From: JBGPYB01 sp041493035 | Lineage (GTDB): Bacteria; Acidobacteriota; Vicinamibacteria; Fen-336 | Length of the DNA: 31,113 nt | NCBI GenBank assembly: GCA_041493035.1 | Contig: JBGPYB010000039.1 | Location: 1 to 31,113 of the forward strand | Direction: 5' to 3' | Part shown: positions 21,066 to 28,483 of the stretch, in pieces | Layout: the number at the start of each line of letters is the position of its first letter | Numbering within the stretch: position 1 is the stretch's first letter | Translations under genes and position numbers: made by a program | Notes under the pieces: generated by a model | Told to the model about the DNA's origin: nothing | Databases searched by the model: none | The model's input: only the letters and a program-made list of their open reading frames with translations

Positions 21066-22090
21066 CCCGCTTTGCGCTCGCCGGGCTTCTCGTTGCCGGC
21101 GCGGTCGTCGCACGGGCCGAGGACGATGAGGCGCGTCATGGCCCGTTCGAGTGGCGTGAGCGCTGGCTCCTCGCGCAGCCACGCCTCGTTCTCGCCTCGG
21201 TCTCCCCGGACACCCTGGGACGGGGCGTTACTCGTGTCCGAGCGGACTTCGACTGGGGGAACGACCTCGGCTGGCAGCAGCCGGAGCCAGGCGAGTCCTC
21301 GACCGACCGACGCTTCCTGGTCGACGGAGAGCACCGGAGCCTCGGGATCGATGTCCGTCGCGGGCTGACCGAGAGACTCGACATCGGCGTGCGGCTGCCG
21401 ATCGAGTGGCGCGGCGGAGGGATCCTGGACGGCGTCATCGATTGGTTCCACGGCTTCACCCGGCGCCTCGGCCTCCCAGACAACGGTCGGGCCTCCTTTC
21501 TGCGCGACCAGCTCCGTGTCGAGGGTGCCCTTCTCTCCGGCGCGCCCCTCGTCTCGGATACACGCGGCGGCACGGGTGTGGGCCGAATCGAAGTGGGAAC
21601 ACGCTGGGCGCTGGCGCCGCCGTCGGCGTCGAGAACGGGACGCCTGGCCCTCGTCACCACGCTCAGCCTGCCGACCGCGACGGGGCCTTTTGCCACGAGC
21701 CACGTGGCCCTGGGCGTGCAGCTCGCGGGTGCTCGCCGCGTCGGTGGTTCGGGAGCGCTCTATGGTGGCGTGGGCGGCACCTTCGTTGACGAGCCAAGCC
21801 GCGCGTCCATCGAATACGAGACGACGCGGGCTCACGTGTTCGCGGCTTTCGAGCGGCGCTTCGGCCCGCGCTGGAGCGCCGTCGCGCAGTCGAGTGCGGC
21901 GAGCCGCCTTGTTCGGAACGTGGCCGACTATCCCGGACTCCAGTGGTATCTGGCCCTGGGCGCGCGCCTCAACCTCGATTCCGGCTACAGCGTCGAGGCG
22001 GGCTTCACCGAGAACATCGCGAACCAGCAGGCCACGACCGACTTCGGCGTGCAGGTCGGCGTTTCGCGGCGCTTCGGCCGACGTCAATGA
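21062..22090 (+). CDS. DUF3187-like outer-membrane beta-barrel protein
   Basis: A 342-residue protein starting at GTG within the Maf stop codon. Residues 1-19 form a signal peptide (FALAGLLVAGAVVARAE). The mature part is made of alternating short beta strands and includes RGLTERLDIGVRLPIEWRGG followed by GILDGVIDWFHGFTRRLGLP, which I recognise as the core signature of DUF3187 proteins. The ending GVQVGVSRRFGRRQ fits a last barrel strand. It should sit in the outer membrane with 12 or more strands. No substrate is known. GTGA coupling with maf indicates co-expression, though no functional tie is evident. Confidence 0.8.
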   Translation: MTRFALAGLLVAGAVVARAEDDEARHGPFEWRERWLLAQPRLVLASVSPDTLGRGVTRVRADFDWGNDLGWQQPEPGESSTDRRFLVDGEHRSLGIDVRRGLTERLDIGVRLPIEWRGGGILDGVIDWFHGFTRRLGLPDNGRASFLRDQLRVEGALLSGAPLVSDTRGGTGVGRIEVGTRWALAPPSASRTGRLALVTTLSLPTATGPFATSHVALGVQLAGARRVGGSGALYGGVGGTFVDEPSRASIEYETTRAHVFAAFERRFGPRWSAVAQSSAASRLVRNVADYPGLQWYLALGARLNLDSGYSVEAGFTENIANQQATTDFGVQVGVSRRFGRRQ

Positions 22091-22189
22091 TGCTCGGCGG
22101 AACGGAAACCACGGAGACACGGAGAGACGACAAGGTCTGGCGGACTCCGTGGGGACGCCCTGGGGCTGGACAGATCGGGGCTGACGAGG
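22091..22189. other. Convergent gap with ACGGAGACACGGAG-type short repeat
   Basis: Between the barrel gene and the convergent phosphoesterase gene lie 99 bases containing ACCACGGAGACACGGAGAGA (22108-22127), an internally repetitive purine-rich word. I recognise this kind of element as recurring in intergenic DNA of several large bacterial genomes. No hairpin with a T-tract was found. Confidence 0.3.
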
Positions 22190-22930
22190 CTAGCGCCCGA
22201 GGCCGAGGCGGTCGGCGAGGGGACGGGGGAGGCCGGCCTTCAGGATCTTCCCCTGTGTCTCTTCCACGCGGTACGCAATCCGGTGGATGGTCACCACCCG
22301 CGATCCGCTGTCGTAGAGAGCGAACGACGCCAGGGGGTTGCCGTCGCGAGGCTGGCCGATCGACCCGGGGTTGATCAGGTACCGGACTCCCCGCTTCAGC
22401 TTGAAGCGGAAGGACGGTGCTATGGTCAGGATCGTCGTGATCGAGTCGGGGGACAGGCCGAAGATGACGGGGAAGTGGGAGTGGCCGAAGAAGCAGAGCG
22501 GGTAGTCGGTTTGCCTGAAGACGTTGAGCGCCTCGATCTCTCCGAAGATGTACGCGTCCTCGTCGATGGGCGTCCCGTGGGAGATGGCGAAGGCGTCGTC
22601 CACGACCGCCGGTCCCTGGGGGAGCGACTTCAGCCAGAGGAGGTTCGACCGCGTGAGCTTGCGGCGCGTCCACATTGCCGCTTCGAGGGCGATGCGGTTG
22701 AACAGCTCGCCGTTCTCGATGCCCGAGCAGACTTTGTCGTGGTTCCCCCGGATCCCGACGAGGGGCTTCATGGAGCGGAGCATGTCGACCGTCTGGTTCG
22801 GATTGGCCCCGTAGCCCACGAGGTCGCCCAGGAAGACCGCCTTGTCCCAGGGCTTTCGCCGCACGAAGGACATCACGGCGGTGAGCGCTTCCTGGTTGGA
22901 GTGGATGTCCGAGAGGATGACGTACTTCAT
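22190..22930 (-). CDS. Calcineurin-like metallophosphoesterase (YfcE/Ap4A-hydrolase-like)
   Basis: A 246-residue dinuclear metal phosphoesterase. The metal motifs are all present: D8 and H10 in ILSDIHSNQEAL, D36 in VFLGDLVGYGANPN, N63-H64-D65 in GIRGNHDKVCSG, AISHGTP, FGHSHFPV, and the closing NPGSIGQPRDGNP. This GDLVGYG...GNHD...NPGS pattern is typical of MPE subfamily proteins annotated as YfcE-like phosphodiesterases or diadenosine tetraphosphatases; substrate cannot be set. It is the third gene of the aroA-aroK run, starting in an ATGA overlap with aroK. Cytoplasmic. Confidence 0.92.
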   Translation of the reverse strand: MKYVILSDIHSNQEALTAVMSFVRRKPWDKAVFLGDLVGYGANPNQTVDMLRSMKPLVGIRGNHDKVCSGIENGELFNRIALEAAMWTRRKLTRSNLLWLKSLPQGPAVVDDAFAISHGTPIDEDAYIFGEIEALNVFRQTDYPLCFFGHSHFPVIFGLSPDSITTILTIAPSFRFKLKRGVRYLINPGSIGQPRDGNPLASFALYDSGSRVVTIHRIAYRVEETQGKILKAGLPRPLADRLGLGR

Positions 22931-23454
22931 CGATCGACGTCCTCCGCGCCCCCGACGCCGCCGCTACTCACGGCCTTCGCGATCCGGCGCGCCACTTCTT
23001 CTGGGCCCCCCGCCTTTGCGTCCACGATCACGTCGGCCAGGCGGTAGGAGGACTCCCGCTCGGCGAACAACGCCCGCATTCTCTCACGATTCGCGGCAAG
23101 CGGTCGACTTCCGTCGGGCGGGAGGCGGCTCAGGACCGTGTCGAAATCACACTGAAGCCAGACGACGACGGCGTCCCGCTTCAGGACCTCGCGGGTCTCG
23201 GGGTTCGCAAAGGCACCTCCGCCCGTGGCCACCACCACACGCTCTTCGCTCGCAAGCTCCTCGGCCACGCGCCGCTCCTCCCCGCGGAAGAAAGCCTCGC
23301 CCCGTTGCGCGAACAGGTCCGCAACAGAAAGGCCCGCAGCGGCTTCGATCCGCGGGTCGATGTCGACGAAGCGCCAGCCGAGGTGTCGCGCCAAGAGCGG
23401 ACCGACCGTGCTCTTCCCCGCCCCCATGAAGCCGACGAGGACGATGCGCTGCAT
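22927..23454 (-). CDS. aroK: Shikimate kinase
   Basis: A 175-residue kinase that phosphorylates shikimate with ATP in the fifth step of the shikimate pathway. Walker A is GFMGAGKST at the N-terminus, followed by FVDIDPRIEAAAGLSVADLF (shikimate-binding Asp region), GEAFFRGEE with the substrate Arg, VVATGGGAFANPE and the lid RPLAANRERMRALFAERES. The start codon directly follows the aroA stop (TAG-ATG), and the stop overlaps the phosphoesterase start (ATGA). Length is normal. Cytoplasmic. Confidence 0.95.
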   Translation of the reverse strand: MQRIVLVGFMGAGKSTVGPLLARHLGWRFVDIDPRIEAAAGLSVADLFAQRGEAFFRGEERRVAEELASEERVVVATGGGAFANPETREVLKRDAVVVWLQCDFDTVLSRLPPDGSRPLAANRERMRALFAERESSYRLADVIVDAKAGGPEEVARRIAKAVSSGGVGGAEDVDR

Positions 23455-24729
23455 CTATTTCGCCCCGGCGCCCCGCGCGAGGAAGTCGTAGAACTCGGGG
23501 AACGAGACCGAGGCGCACTCGGCTTCTTCGATCTCCGTCTCCCCCTCGGCCCCAAGGGCGGCGATCGCAAGGGCCATGGCGATCCTGTGGTCGCCGTGGG
23601 AGCGGACCGCGGCGCCGTGGAGGGGCCGGCCGCCACTCACCACGAGGCCGTCGGGCAGTTCTTGGATGGCGGCTCCCATGCGGGTCAGCCCCTCGGCGAG
23701 AGCCGCGATGCGATCGCTCTCCTTCACACGCAACTCCGCTGCTCCCGTGAGCGTGAACTCTCCCTCGGCGAAGGCCGCGGCCACGGCCAGCGCGGGAACC
23801 TCGTCGATCAGCCCCGGCACCACCGCCGGCGCCACGACGGTTCCCGTCAGCCGCGAGGAGCGCGCGACGATCCAGCCCACGGGCTCCGGGTCAGACGAGA
23901 CTAGACCGGTTTCGATCCGGCCGCCCATGGCTCGGAGGATGTCCAGGAATGCGATCCGCTGCGGGTTCAGCAGCACGCCGTCGATCCGCACCTCGGACTC
24001 GGGCCGGACCAAGGCGGCGACCACCAGAAAGGCCGCGCTCGACGCATCGCCGGGCACCGTGACAGTTGCCGCGCGGAGTCGCGCTCCGCCCTGTACAGAG
24101 ACCGAGAGCCCCTGTCGCGCGACCGCGACGCCAAACGCGGGCAGCAGGCGCTCCGTGTGGTCACGGCTCGGGCCGGGCTCGATCACCGTGGTCTGCCCCT
24201 CGGCCTGGAGGCCGGCCAGAAGCACCGCCGTCTTGACCTGAGCACTGGCCACCGGCAGCTCCCAGCGGATGCCGTGGAGCGCGCCGCCGTCGATCGTGAG
24301 GGGAGGCTTCCCGTCGACGGACGAAGCCGCGGCGCCCATCGCGCGCAACGGGATCGCCACGCGCTCGACGGGGCGGCGGCAGAGGGACTCGTCGCCGGTC
24401 AGGACCGTTCGAAACGGCCGTCCAGCGACGACACCGGCGAGCATTCGCAGCGTCGAGCCCGAGTTCCCGGCGTCGAGAGGAGCCACCGGTGCCCGCATGC
24501 CGCCCGGGCCTCTACCGCGGAGGCGGACGTCGTTCCCCTGCCGCTCGACGACGACGCCCAACCGTCGCAGGCACTCCAATGTCGAGGCGCAATCGGCCGC
24601 GGACGAGAAATTCTCGATCCGCGTTTCCCCCTCGGCGAGAGCCCCGAACAGGGCCAGGCGGTGGGAAATAGACTTGTCTCCCGGCACGACGAAGTGGCCA
24701 CGAAAGTGTCGAGCCGACGAGAGGCGCAT
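23455..24729 (-). CDS. aroA: 3-phosphoshikimate 1-carboxyvinyltransferase (EPSP synthase)
   Basis: Transfers enolpyruvyl from PEP to shikimate-3-phosphate; 424 residues, normal for the family. Visible are HFVVPGDKSISHRLALFGAL, LDAGNSGSTLRMLAGVV, RPVERVAIPLRAMGA, VASAQVKTAVLLAGLQAEG, PSRDHTERLLPAFGV, VPGDASSAAFL, the catalytic ELRVKESDRIAALAEGL and SHGDHRIAMALAIA. The R-D-H-T-E, G-D-K-S and S-A-Q-V-K words are those of the class II (glyphosate-insensitive) group, but the N-x5-T-R word is absent (NSGSTLR instead). An adjoining ATG one codon earlier (24732) is an equally good start. A much longer upstream reading frame overlaps the divergent anti-sigma gene and is rejected. First gene of the aroA-aroK-phosphoesterase run. 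Confidence 0.96.
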   Translation of the reverse strand: MRLSSARHFRGHFVVPGDKSISHRLALFGALAEGETRIENFSSAADCASTLECLRRLGVVVERQGNDVRLRGRGPGGMRAPVAPLDAGNSGSTLRMLAGVVAGRPFRTVLTGDESLCRRPVERVAIPLRAMGAAASSVDGKPPLTIDGGALHGIRWELPVASAQVKTAVLLAGLQAEGQTTVIEPGPSRDHTERLLPAFGVAVARQGLSVSVQGGARLRAATVTVPGDASSAAFLVVAALVRPESEVRIDGVLLNPQRIAFLDILRAMGGRIETGLVSSDPEPVGWIVARSSRLTGTVVAPAVVPGLIDEVPALAVAAAFAEGEFTLTGAAELRVKESDRIAALAEGLTRMGAAIQELPDGLVVSGGRPLHGAAVRSHGDHRIAMALAIAALGAEGETEIEEAECASVSFPEFYDFLARGAGAK

Positions 24730-24789
24730 CATGCGGAGCCGGGGATGGTAACACGTGGTCGCCCCTGCAAGTGCCCGGCTGGCCGTAGC

Positions 24790-24818
24790 TTGACCCTCTT
24801 CCGGTCGCATGCTACGGT
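24790..24818 (+). promoter_or_regulatory. Putative promoter of the anti-sigma-type ATPase gene
   Basis: TTGACC (5/6 of -35) is followed after 17 bases by TACGGT (3/6 of -10, with the key first T-A and last T). Transcription would start close to the ATG at 24835, giving a very short leader. Weak candidate in the 105-base divergent gap shared with aroA. Confidence 0.3.
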
Positions 24819-24834
24819 CCTCGAAATCCCGGCC

Positions 24835-25260
24835 ATGCAGGCCACAGCCCAGCGGACCGTCAAGCTCGACATTGCGAGCCGCTTTGAAATGCTGGACGTG
24901 GTCCAGACGGTGCTCAGCCATCTGGCGACCCTCGTCGGCTTCAAGGAGGACGACGTCCATTTCATGACCGTAGCGGTGCGGGAGTCGGTGGTGAACGCCA
25001 TCAAGCACGGCAATGGCATGGACGAGTCGAAGCGGGTGGCGGTGGAGTTCGTCCTCAGCCCAAGCTCCATCGACGTCGAGGTGGCCGACGAAGGGAAAGG
25101 GTTCGATCCGGGCTCGGTCGCCGATCCCGTGGCCCAGGAGAACCTCCTCAAGGCCGACGGCCGCGGGATCTTCTTCATGCGGTCCTTCATGGACACGGTG
25201 TCGTACTCGTTCCCGAACGGCCGCGGCACCGTCGTCCGGATGACCAAGAAGCTCGCGTAG
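24835..25260 (+). CDS. Anti-sigma regulatory factor-like GHKL ATPase (RsbW/SpoIIAB type)
   Basis: A 141-residue single-domain GHKL ATPase. The N box is AVRESVVNAIKHGNGMDE, the G1 box is VADEGKGFDPG, and the G2 region is GRGIFFMRSFMDTVSY. These are the ATP-binding motifs of the serine-kinase anti-sigma factors that phosphorylate STAS anti-anti-sigma partners and bind sigma factors. Usually a STAS gene is adjacent; none is seen here, nor a PP2C phosphatase or sigma factor, so it is a solo member whose partner must be encoded elsewhere. The ATG at 24835 gives the usual family length; the upstream extension in the same frame runs across aroA and is rejected. Confidence 0.88.
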   Translation: MQATAQRTVKLDIASRFEMLDVVQTVLSHLATLVGFKEDDVHFMTVAVRESVVNAIKHGNGMDESKRVAVEFVLSPSSIDVEVADEGKGFDPGSVADPVAQENLLKADGRGIFFMRSFMDTVSYSFPNGRGTVVRMTKKLA

Positions 25261-25272
25261 CCCGGCGCGTTC

Positions 25273-26880
25273 TCAGCGCGCCTTGACCTTCAACAGCGTG
25301 TCTCCACGGAAGTCGGTTGCCAGGGGGACGGCATCGAGCGACGTCGCGGCGCCCAGTTGGCGGCGCTCGGACGGACCGGCCAGAACCAGGACCGGTTCCT
25401 TGCCTGCGGCCTCGGCGATGGCCGCTAGGCCTGCGACCTCGCGGACGTGGCCGTCGTTGTAGTAGTACCCGGCCATCCACGCTGTGCGCCACGCGCCCCA
25501 GACAAGGACCTCCCGTCCCTGCGCCGGGATGAACAGGTCACGTCCTGACTGCTGACGCGCCAGGATCGCCGGCGCCGCGGTGGTCAGGAGCACCAGGAAC
25601 CCGGCGCCGCCCACACGCAGCAGCCGGAAGGCTCCGGCCGGGTCGCGAGACAGCGCGCGGGACGCACCGAGAGCGATGATGAGCGACCACGCCGCTGCGG
25701 GCGCCATCAGCATCCAGCTCGGCTCACCAGCGCGCAACAGCAGGACGGGCGTCGTGGCGACGAGGCTGCCCAGCACCAGGCCGACGAGGGCCACGGCCCG
25801 TGGTCCCGTTCCGAACGGCAACGCCGTGGCATCGCGTACCAGTTCCGCCGCTCCGCGTCCCATGAGGAGCGCGAGCGGCGCGAGGCAGGGAAGGATGTAG
25901 CCCGGGAGCTTGGACCCCGCCGCGGAGAAGAAGACGAGCGGGACGACGAGCCAGAGCAGCACCACCAGATCGGCCTTCGACGTTCGAGGACGCGCGGCGC
26001 CGAAGGCGGGGAAGACGAGCCCCGACCACGGGAAGAGTCCCGCAAGGAGCACGGGAAGGTAGTACACGACGGGCCCTGGGTGGTTGTGGACGGTGGAGGT
26101 GAAGCGCTGGAGGTTGTGGTTCAGGAGGAAGACGTCCAGGAAGGCCTGTCCCTGGGCTCGATAGATGAGCGCGTACCACGGGCCCGCTACGATCAGGAAG
26201 AGCGCGACGCCGCTCGGTGACAGCAGTTTACGGACGAGCCGCCACTCCCGCGTCAGCAGCACGTAGACCGCGATCACGAGGGCCGGCAGCAGCAGGCCGA
26301 TCGGCCCCTTGGCCAATGCCGCAAGGCCGGCGAAGCCCCACGCCACCGGAATCGCCAGCCGGCCGGCGATCCGCAGGACGGCGAGCGCCGCGAGGCCGAT
26401 CGCCACGGTGACGAACGCCGCCAACAGCATGTCCATCGAGGCAGCACGGCCGAAGGCGAAAAAGAGGAGCGACGTCGCGAGGATGAAGCCGGCGTGGAGG
26501 CCGGCGGCGCGACCGTACAGCCTCGACCCGAAGAGTGCCGTGGCTCCAACGAGGAGGAGGGCCGCGAGGACCGAAGGGAAGCGCGCAGCGGCTTCCCCTT
26601 CGCCGAAGAGAGAGAAGGCCGCACCCGCGAGCCAGTAGTAGAGGACGGGCTTCTCGAGCCACGGAACGCCGGCCAGAGTCGGCGTCACCCAATCGCCGCT
26701 CCGATGCATTTCCACCGCGACCCGCACGTACCGCGGCTCGTCGGGGCCCAGCAGTGGCACCTCGCCGAGGCGCAGCAAGAGGAGCGCCGCCGTCAGCACC
26801 AGCAGCAGGACGCCGGCCAGTAGAGGCGTCGTCGACGGAGCCTCTCCCGAGGGCATGGTTGGAGGCATGGGGAGGCTCAT
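25273..26880 (-). CDS. ArnT/PMT-family membrane glycosyltransferase
   Basis: A 535-residue polytopic inner-membrane protein of the dolichyl-phosphate-mannose/ArnT (GT83, PMT_2) group, using a polyprenyl-phosphate sugar donor to modify lipid A, protein or another envelope glycan. The first helix (LLAGVLLLVLTAALLLLRLG) is followed by the periplasmic loop with LLGPDEPRYVRVAVEMHRSG and DWVTPTLAGVPWLEKPVLYY; the D-E pair is the likely catalytic metal-binding site. About ten further hydrophobic segments follow, then a soluble C-terminal domain of roughly 90 residues. The start at 26880 is uncertain: two later ATGs (26868, 26856) are possible and no strong ribosome site marks any. It diverges from suhB, the two starts being 31 bases apart. 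Exact donor and acceptor are unknown. Confidence 0.88.
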   Translation of the reverse strand: MSLPMPPTMPSGEAPSTTPLLAGVLLLVLTAALLLLRLGEVPLLGPDEPRYVRVAVEMHRSGDWVTPTLAGVPWLEKPVLYYWLAGAAFSLFGEGEAAARFPSVLAALLLVGATALFGSRLYGRAAGLHAGFILATSLLFFAFGRAASMDMLLAAFVTVAIGLAALAVLRIAGRLAIPVAWGFAGLAALAKGPIGLLLPALVIAVYVLLTREWRLVRKLLSPSGVALFLIVAGPWYALIYRAQGQAFLDVFLLNHNLQRFTSTVHNHPGPVVYYLPVLLAGLFPWSGLVFPAFGAARPRTSKADLVVLLWLVVPLVFFSAAGSKLPGYILPCLAPLALLMGRGAAELVRDATALPFGTGPRAVALVGLVLGSLVATTPVLLLRAGEPSWMLMAPAAAWSLIIALGASRALSRDPAGAFRLLRVGGAGFLVLLTTAAPAILARQQSGRDLFIPAQGREVLVWGAWRTAWMAGYYYNDGHVREVAGLAAIAEAAGKEPVLVLAGPSERRQLGAATSLDAVPLATDFRGDTLLKVKAR

Positions 26881-26888
26881 CCTACAAT
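26859..26888 (+). promoter_or_regulatory. Putative suhB promoter
   Basis: TTGGAG (3/6 of -35) and TACAAT (5/6 of -10) are 18 bases apart just upstream of suhB. The predicted start site leaves a leader of about 17 bases holding AAGGAG. The element lies over the start of the divergent glycosyltransferase gene, so regulation could be reciprocal. Confidence 0.4.
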
Positions 26889-26911
26889 CCATCTTTCGGA
26901 AGGAGCAAGGG

Positions 26912-27712
26912 GTGCACGGGGAGTACGCAGCCGTAGCGGCCGAGGCCGTCCTCAAGGCGGGCGCGATCCAGAAGGCGCGCTACGAGCGGGAGTTCGAGGT
27001 TCGCCACAAGGGGGAGATCGACCTCGTCACCGAGGTGGACCGGGCCTGTGAGGACCTCATTCTCGCGACGCTTCGAGCACGCTTCCCGGACCACGACATC
27101 GTCACCGAGGAGACGGTGCAGGCCCGGACGGGTTCACGCTACGTCTGGTTCACCGATCCGCTCGACGGGACCACCAACTTCGCCCACGGCTATCCGTTCT
27201 TCTGCTCGTCGGTCGCGCTGACGATCGACGGCGAGGTCGTCGCGGGTGCGGTCTACGACCCGCTTCGCGACGAGCTGTTCACCGGCGAGCGCGGCGGCGG
27301 AGCCCACGCCAACGGCCGCCGTATTTCGGTCTCCGGGTGCAGCGAGCTGCTCCAGGCGCTCCTCGTCACCGGCTTTCCCTACGACCTGCGCAGCGATCTC
27401 CCGGGGAAGCTGCGCCTCTTCAACCGCTTCATGGGCCACGCCCAGGCCATCCGCCGCGACGGCTCGGCGGCGCTCGACCTCTGCTCGCTGGCCGCGGGGC
27501 GCATCGACGCCTTCTGGGAGGAACACTTGCAGCCCTGGGACATGCTCGCCGGGGCGCTGTTCGTTGAGGAGGCGGGAGGGAGCGTGTCGAAGTTCGACGG
27601 CTCGGCGCTCGGCCTCGAGCCGGGAGACATCGTCGCGAGCAACGGCCGCTTACAGGAGTTGATGCTGGACGTGGTGCGCGAAGCGAGCGAAGAGACGGCG
27701 CCGCGCGTCTGA
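26912..27712 (+). CDS. suhB: Inositol monophosphatase family protein
   Basis: A 266-residue Mg-dependent phosphatase of the IMPase/SuhB family, hydrolysing inositol-1-phosphate or related sugar phosphates. Metal-site motifs are IDLVTEVDRACED, IVTEETVQ (E66-E67), WFTDPLDGTTNFAHGYP with D82 and D85-G86-T87, and QPWDMLAGALFVEEAGG with D210. The GTG at 26912 is chosen because AAGGAG is 6 bases upstream; the same frame extends back 57 bases to an ATG that lies upstream of the -10 element. In some bacteria SuhB also joins the rRNA antitermination complex. The gene ends 15 bases before a tRNA gene, so the tRNA may share its transcript. Confidence 0.94.
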   Translation: MHGEYAAVAAEAVLKAGAIQKARYEREFEVRHKGEIDLVTEVDRACEDLILATLRARFPDHDIVTEETVQARTGSRYVWFTDPLDGTTNFAHGYPFFCSSVALTIDGEVVAGAVYDPLRDELFTGERGGGAHANGRRISVSGCSELLQALLVTGFPYDLRSDLPGKLRLFNRFMGHAQAIRRDGSAALDLCSLAAGRIDAFWEEHLQPWDMLAGALFVEEAGGSVSKFDGSALGLEPGDIVASNGRLQELMLDVVREASEETAPRV

Positions 27713-27727
27713 CCGACGATCGCACGA

Positions 27728-27804
27728 GCTGGTGTAGCCCAATCGGTAGAGGCAGCCGACTTAAAATCGGCACAGTCTGGGTTCGAATCCCAGCACCAGC
27801 ACCA
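27728..27804 (+). tRNA. tRNA with UAA anticodon but short (class I) variable loop; nominal tRNA-Leu
   Basis: A complete cloverleaf can be drawn. The acceptor stem GCTGGTG/CACCAGC has seven perfect pairs, the discriminator is A, and CCA is encoded. The D stem GCC/GGC has a loop containing GG. The anticodon stem GCCGA/TCGGC (27755-27759, 27767-27771) carries loop CTTAAAA, placing TAA at 27762-27764. The T arm is CTGGG-TTCGAAT-CCCAG. The variable region is only five bases (ACAGT). Bacterial tRNA-Leu normally has a long variable arm, so the anticodon says leucine (UUA) while the body is class I. The charging identity is therefore uncertain. All stems are intact, arguing against simple decay. It lies 15 bases after suhB with no clear promoter of its own. 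Confidence 0.88.
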
Positions 27805-27870
27805 AGTCATAGGCTACCTGCTCGTTACCGTTGATTCGCTGAGCCGTCTGGAATCCTTACACTCCGCGGG

Positions 27871-28096
27871 CTAGCCCTCGGCAGGCAGGACCCGATACCT
27901 GGTCGGTAGATCGTGGGTCTCGATGTGACCCTGACAGGCGGGCCCTTGCCCATCGGCGGGCCGCGCGTGGCCGTCGGGCGCTCGCGGGCAGTCCATTCGG
28001 ACCGCGACGTGCTCGAGTTGGTCCGCCTCGTCGAAAGACGACCACGAACCTCAGCTGACAAATGGGGCACGTGTAGCGCCGCCGGACCTCGCTCAT
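27871..28096 (-). pseudogene. Frameshifted copy of a small zinc-ribbon gene
   Basis: The region is a near-duplicate of the intact gene at 30694-30918. Both begin MSEVRRRYTCPICQLRFVVV on the minus strand. Here an extra base in the A run (TCGAAAGACG on the plus strand, against TCGAAGACG in the intact copy, near 28041) shifts the frame right after FVVVF. The remaining sequence still encodes the same C-terminus (HIETHDLPTRY, RVLPAEG) in the shifted frame and ends at the equivalent TAG. Length is 226 bases against 225. Most differences between copies are single substitutions, so divergence is moderate. Sequencing error at the A run is possible but would need to be ruled out. Confidence 0.75.
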
Positions 28097-28449
28097 TTTC
28101 CAAACCCGCCGTGGAAGGAACGCCCCGGCCCGCGAAAGGGGCTGCAGGCCGGGGCCGTCAGCGGCCCCTCTTGGGGAGAGTTGTGTGACCGATGACCGGC
28201 GGGAGTATATCTGCGGCGCGGCTGAACGAATTCTGAATTTCCGCTTAAGACTTGGACACTCGAGGACGGTTCCGAAGCTGCCCGCCGGAGCCGCGAGGAC
28301 ACGCGCTGGCGAATCGCTGCGCTGTAGAGGCCCACGATCTCGGCCGCGGGAATGGTGATTCGGAAGGCCCCGCATTTCACGCAGGACACCGCGAGCCACG
28401 GAGGCTCCGGGCGAACAGCGGCGCGGACCCCGCACACCGGGCAGCTCAT
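28093..28449 (-). CDS. Possible small zinc-ribbon protein, C-terminus doubtful
   Basis: A 118-residue frame beginning MSCPVCGVRAAVRPEPPWLA and then VSCVKCGAFRITIPAAEIVG, giving C3-x2-C6 and C23-x2-C26, a plausible zinc ribbon like those at the start of several uncharacterised bacterial proteins. The first 60 to 75 residues look protein-like. The rest (Pro, Arg, Ser and Gly rich, over two GC hairpins) looks like untranslated DNA read through, so the gene may be truncated. Its TGA overlaps the ATG of the frameshifted zinc-ribbon gene (ATGA), which could mean a former operon or chance. No good ribosome site. Function unknown. Confidence 0.4.
   Translation of the reverse strand: MSCPVCGVRAAVRPEPPWLAVSCVKCGAFRITIPAAEIVGLYSAAIRQRVSSRLRRAASEPSSSVQVLSGNSEFVQPRRRYTPAGHRSHNSPQEGPLTAPACSPFRGPGRSFHGGFGK
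28123..28168. other. Mutually exclusive GC hairpins
   Basis: CCCCGGCC (28123-28130) pairs perfectly with GGCCGGGG (28147-28154). The last four bases of that partner also belong to GGGGCC (28151-28156), which pairs with GGCCCC (28163-28168). The two stems cannot form together, as in an attenuator. No leader peptide or T-tract identifies a direction, so this is only a structural observation. Confidence 0.35.
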
Positions 28450-28483
28450 CGCTTGGGATTATGGGCCGCCCTCGGCGCTGGCC

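Noticed and set aside
20456..22120. A 554-codon minus-strand frame opposite maf and the DUF3187 gene
   Set aside because: Both plus-strand genes are well supported and coupled; this frame is low-complexity shadow.
24157..24834. Upstream extension of the anti-sigma-type gene
   Set aside because: The extension runs antisense over aroA; the family length matches the start at 24835.
27728..27804. tRNA 3' end as an integration site for the tract to its right
   Set aside because: I found no repeat of the tRNA 3' end elsewhere in the window and no integrase gene, so an island boundary is not supported within the visible sequence.
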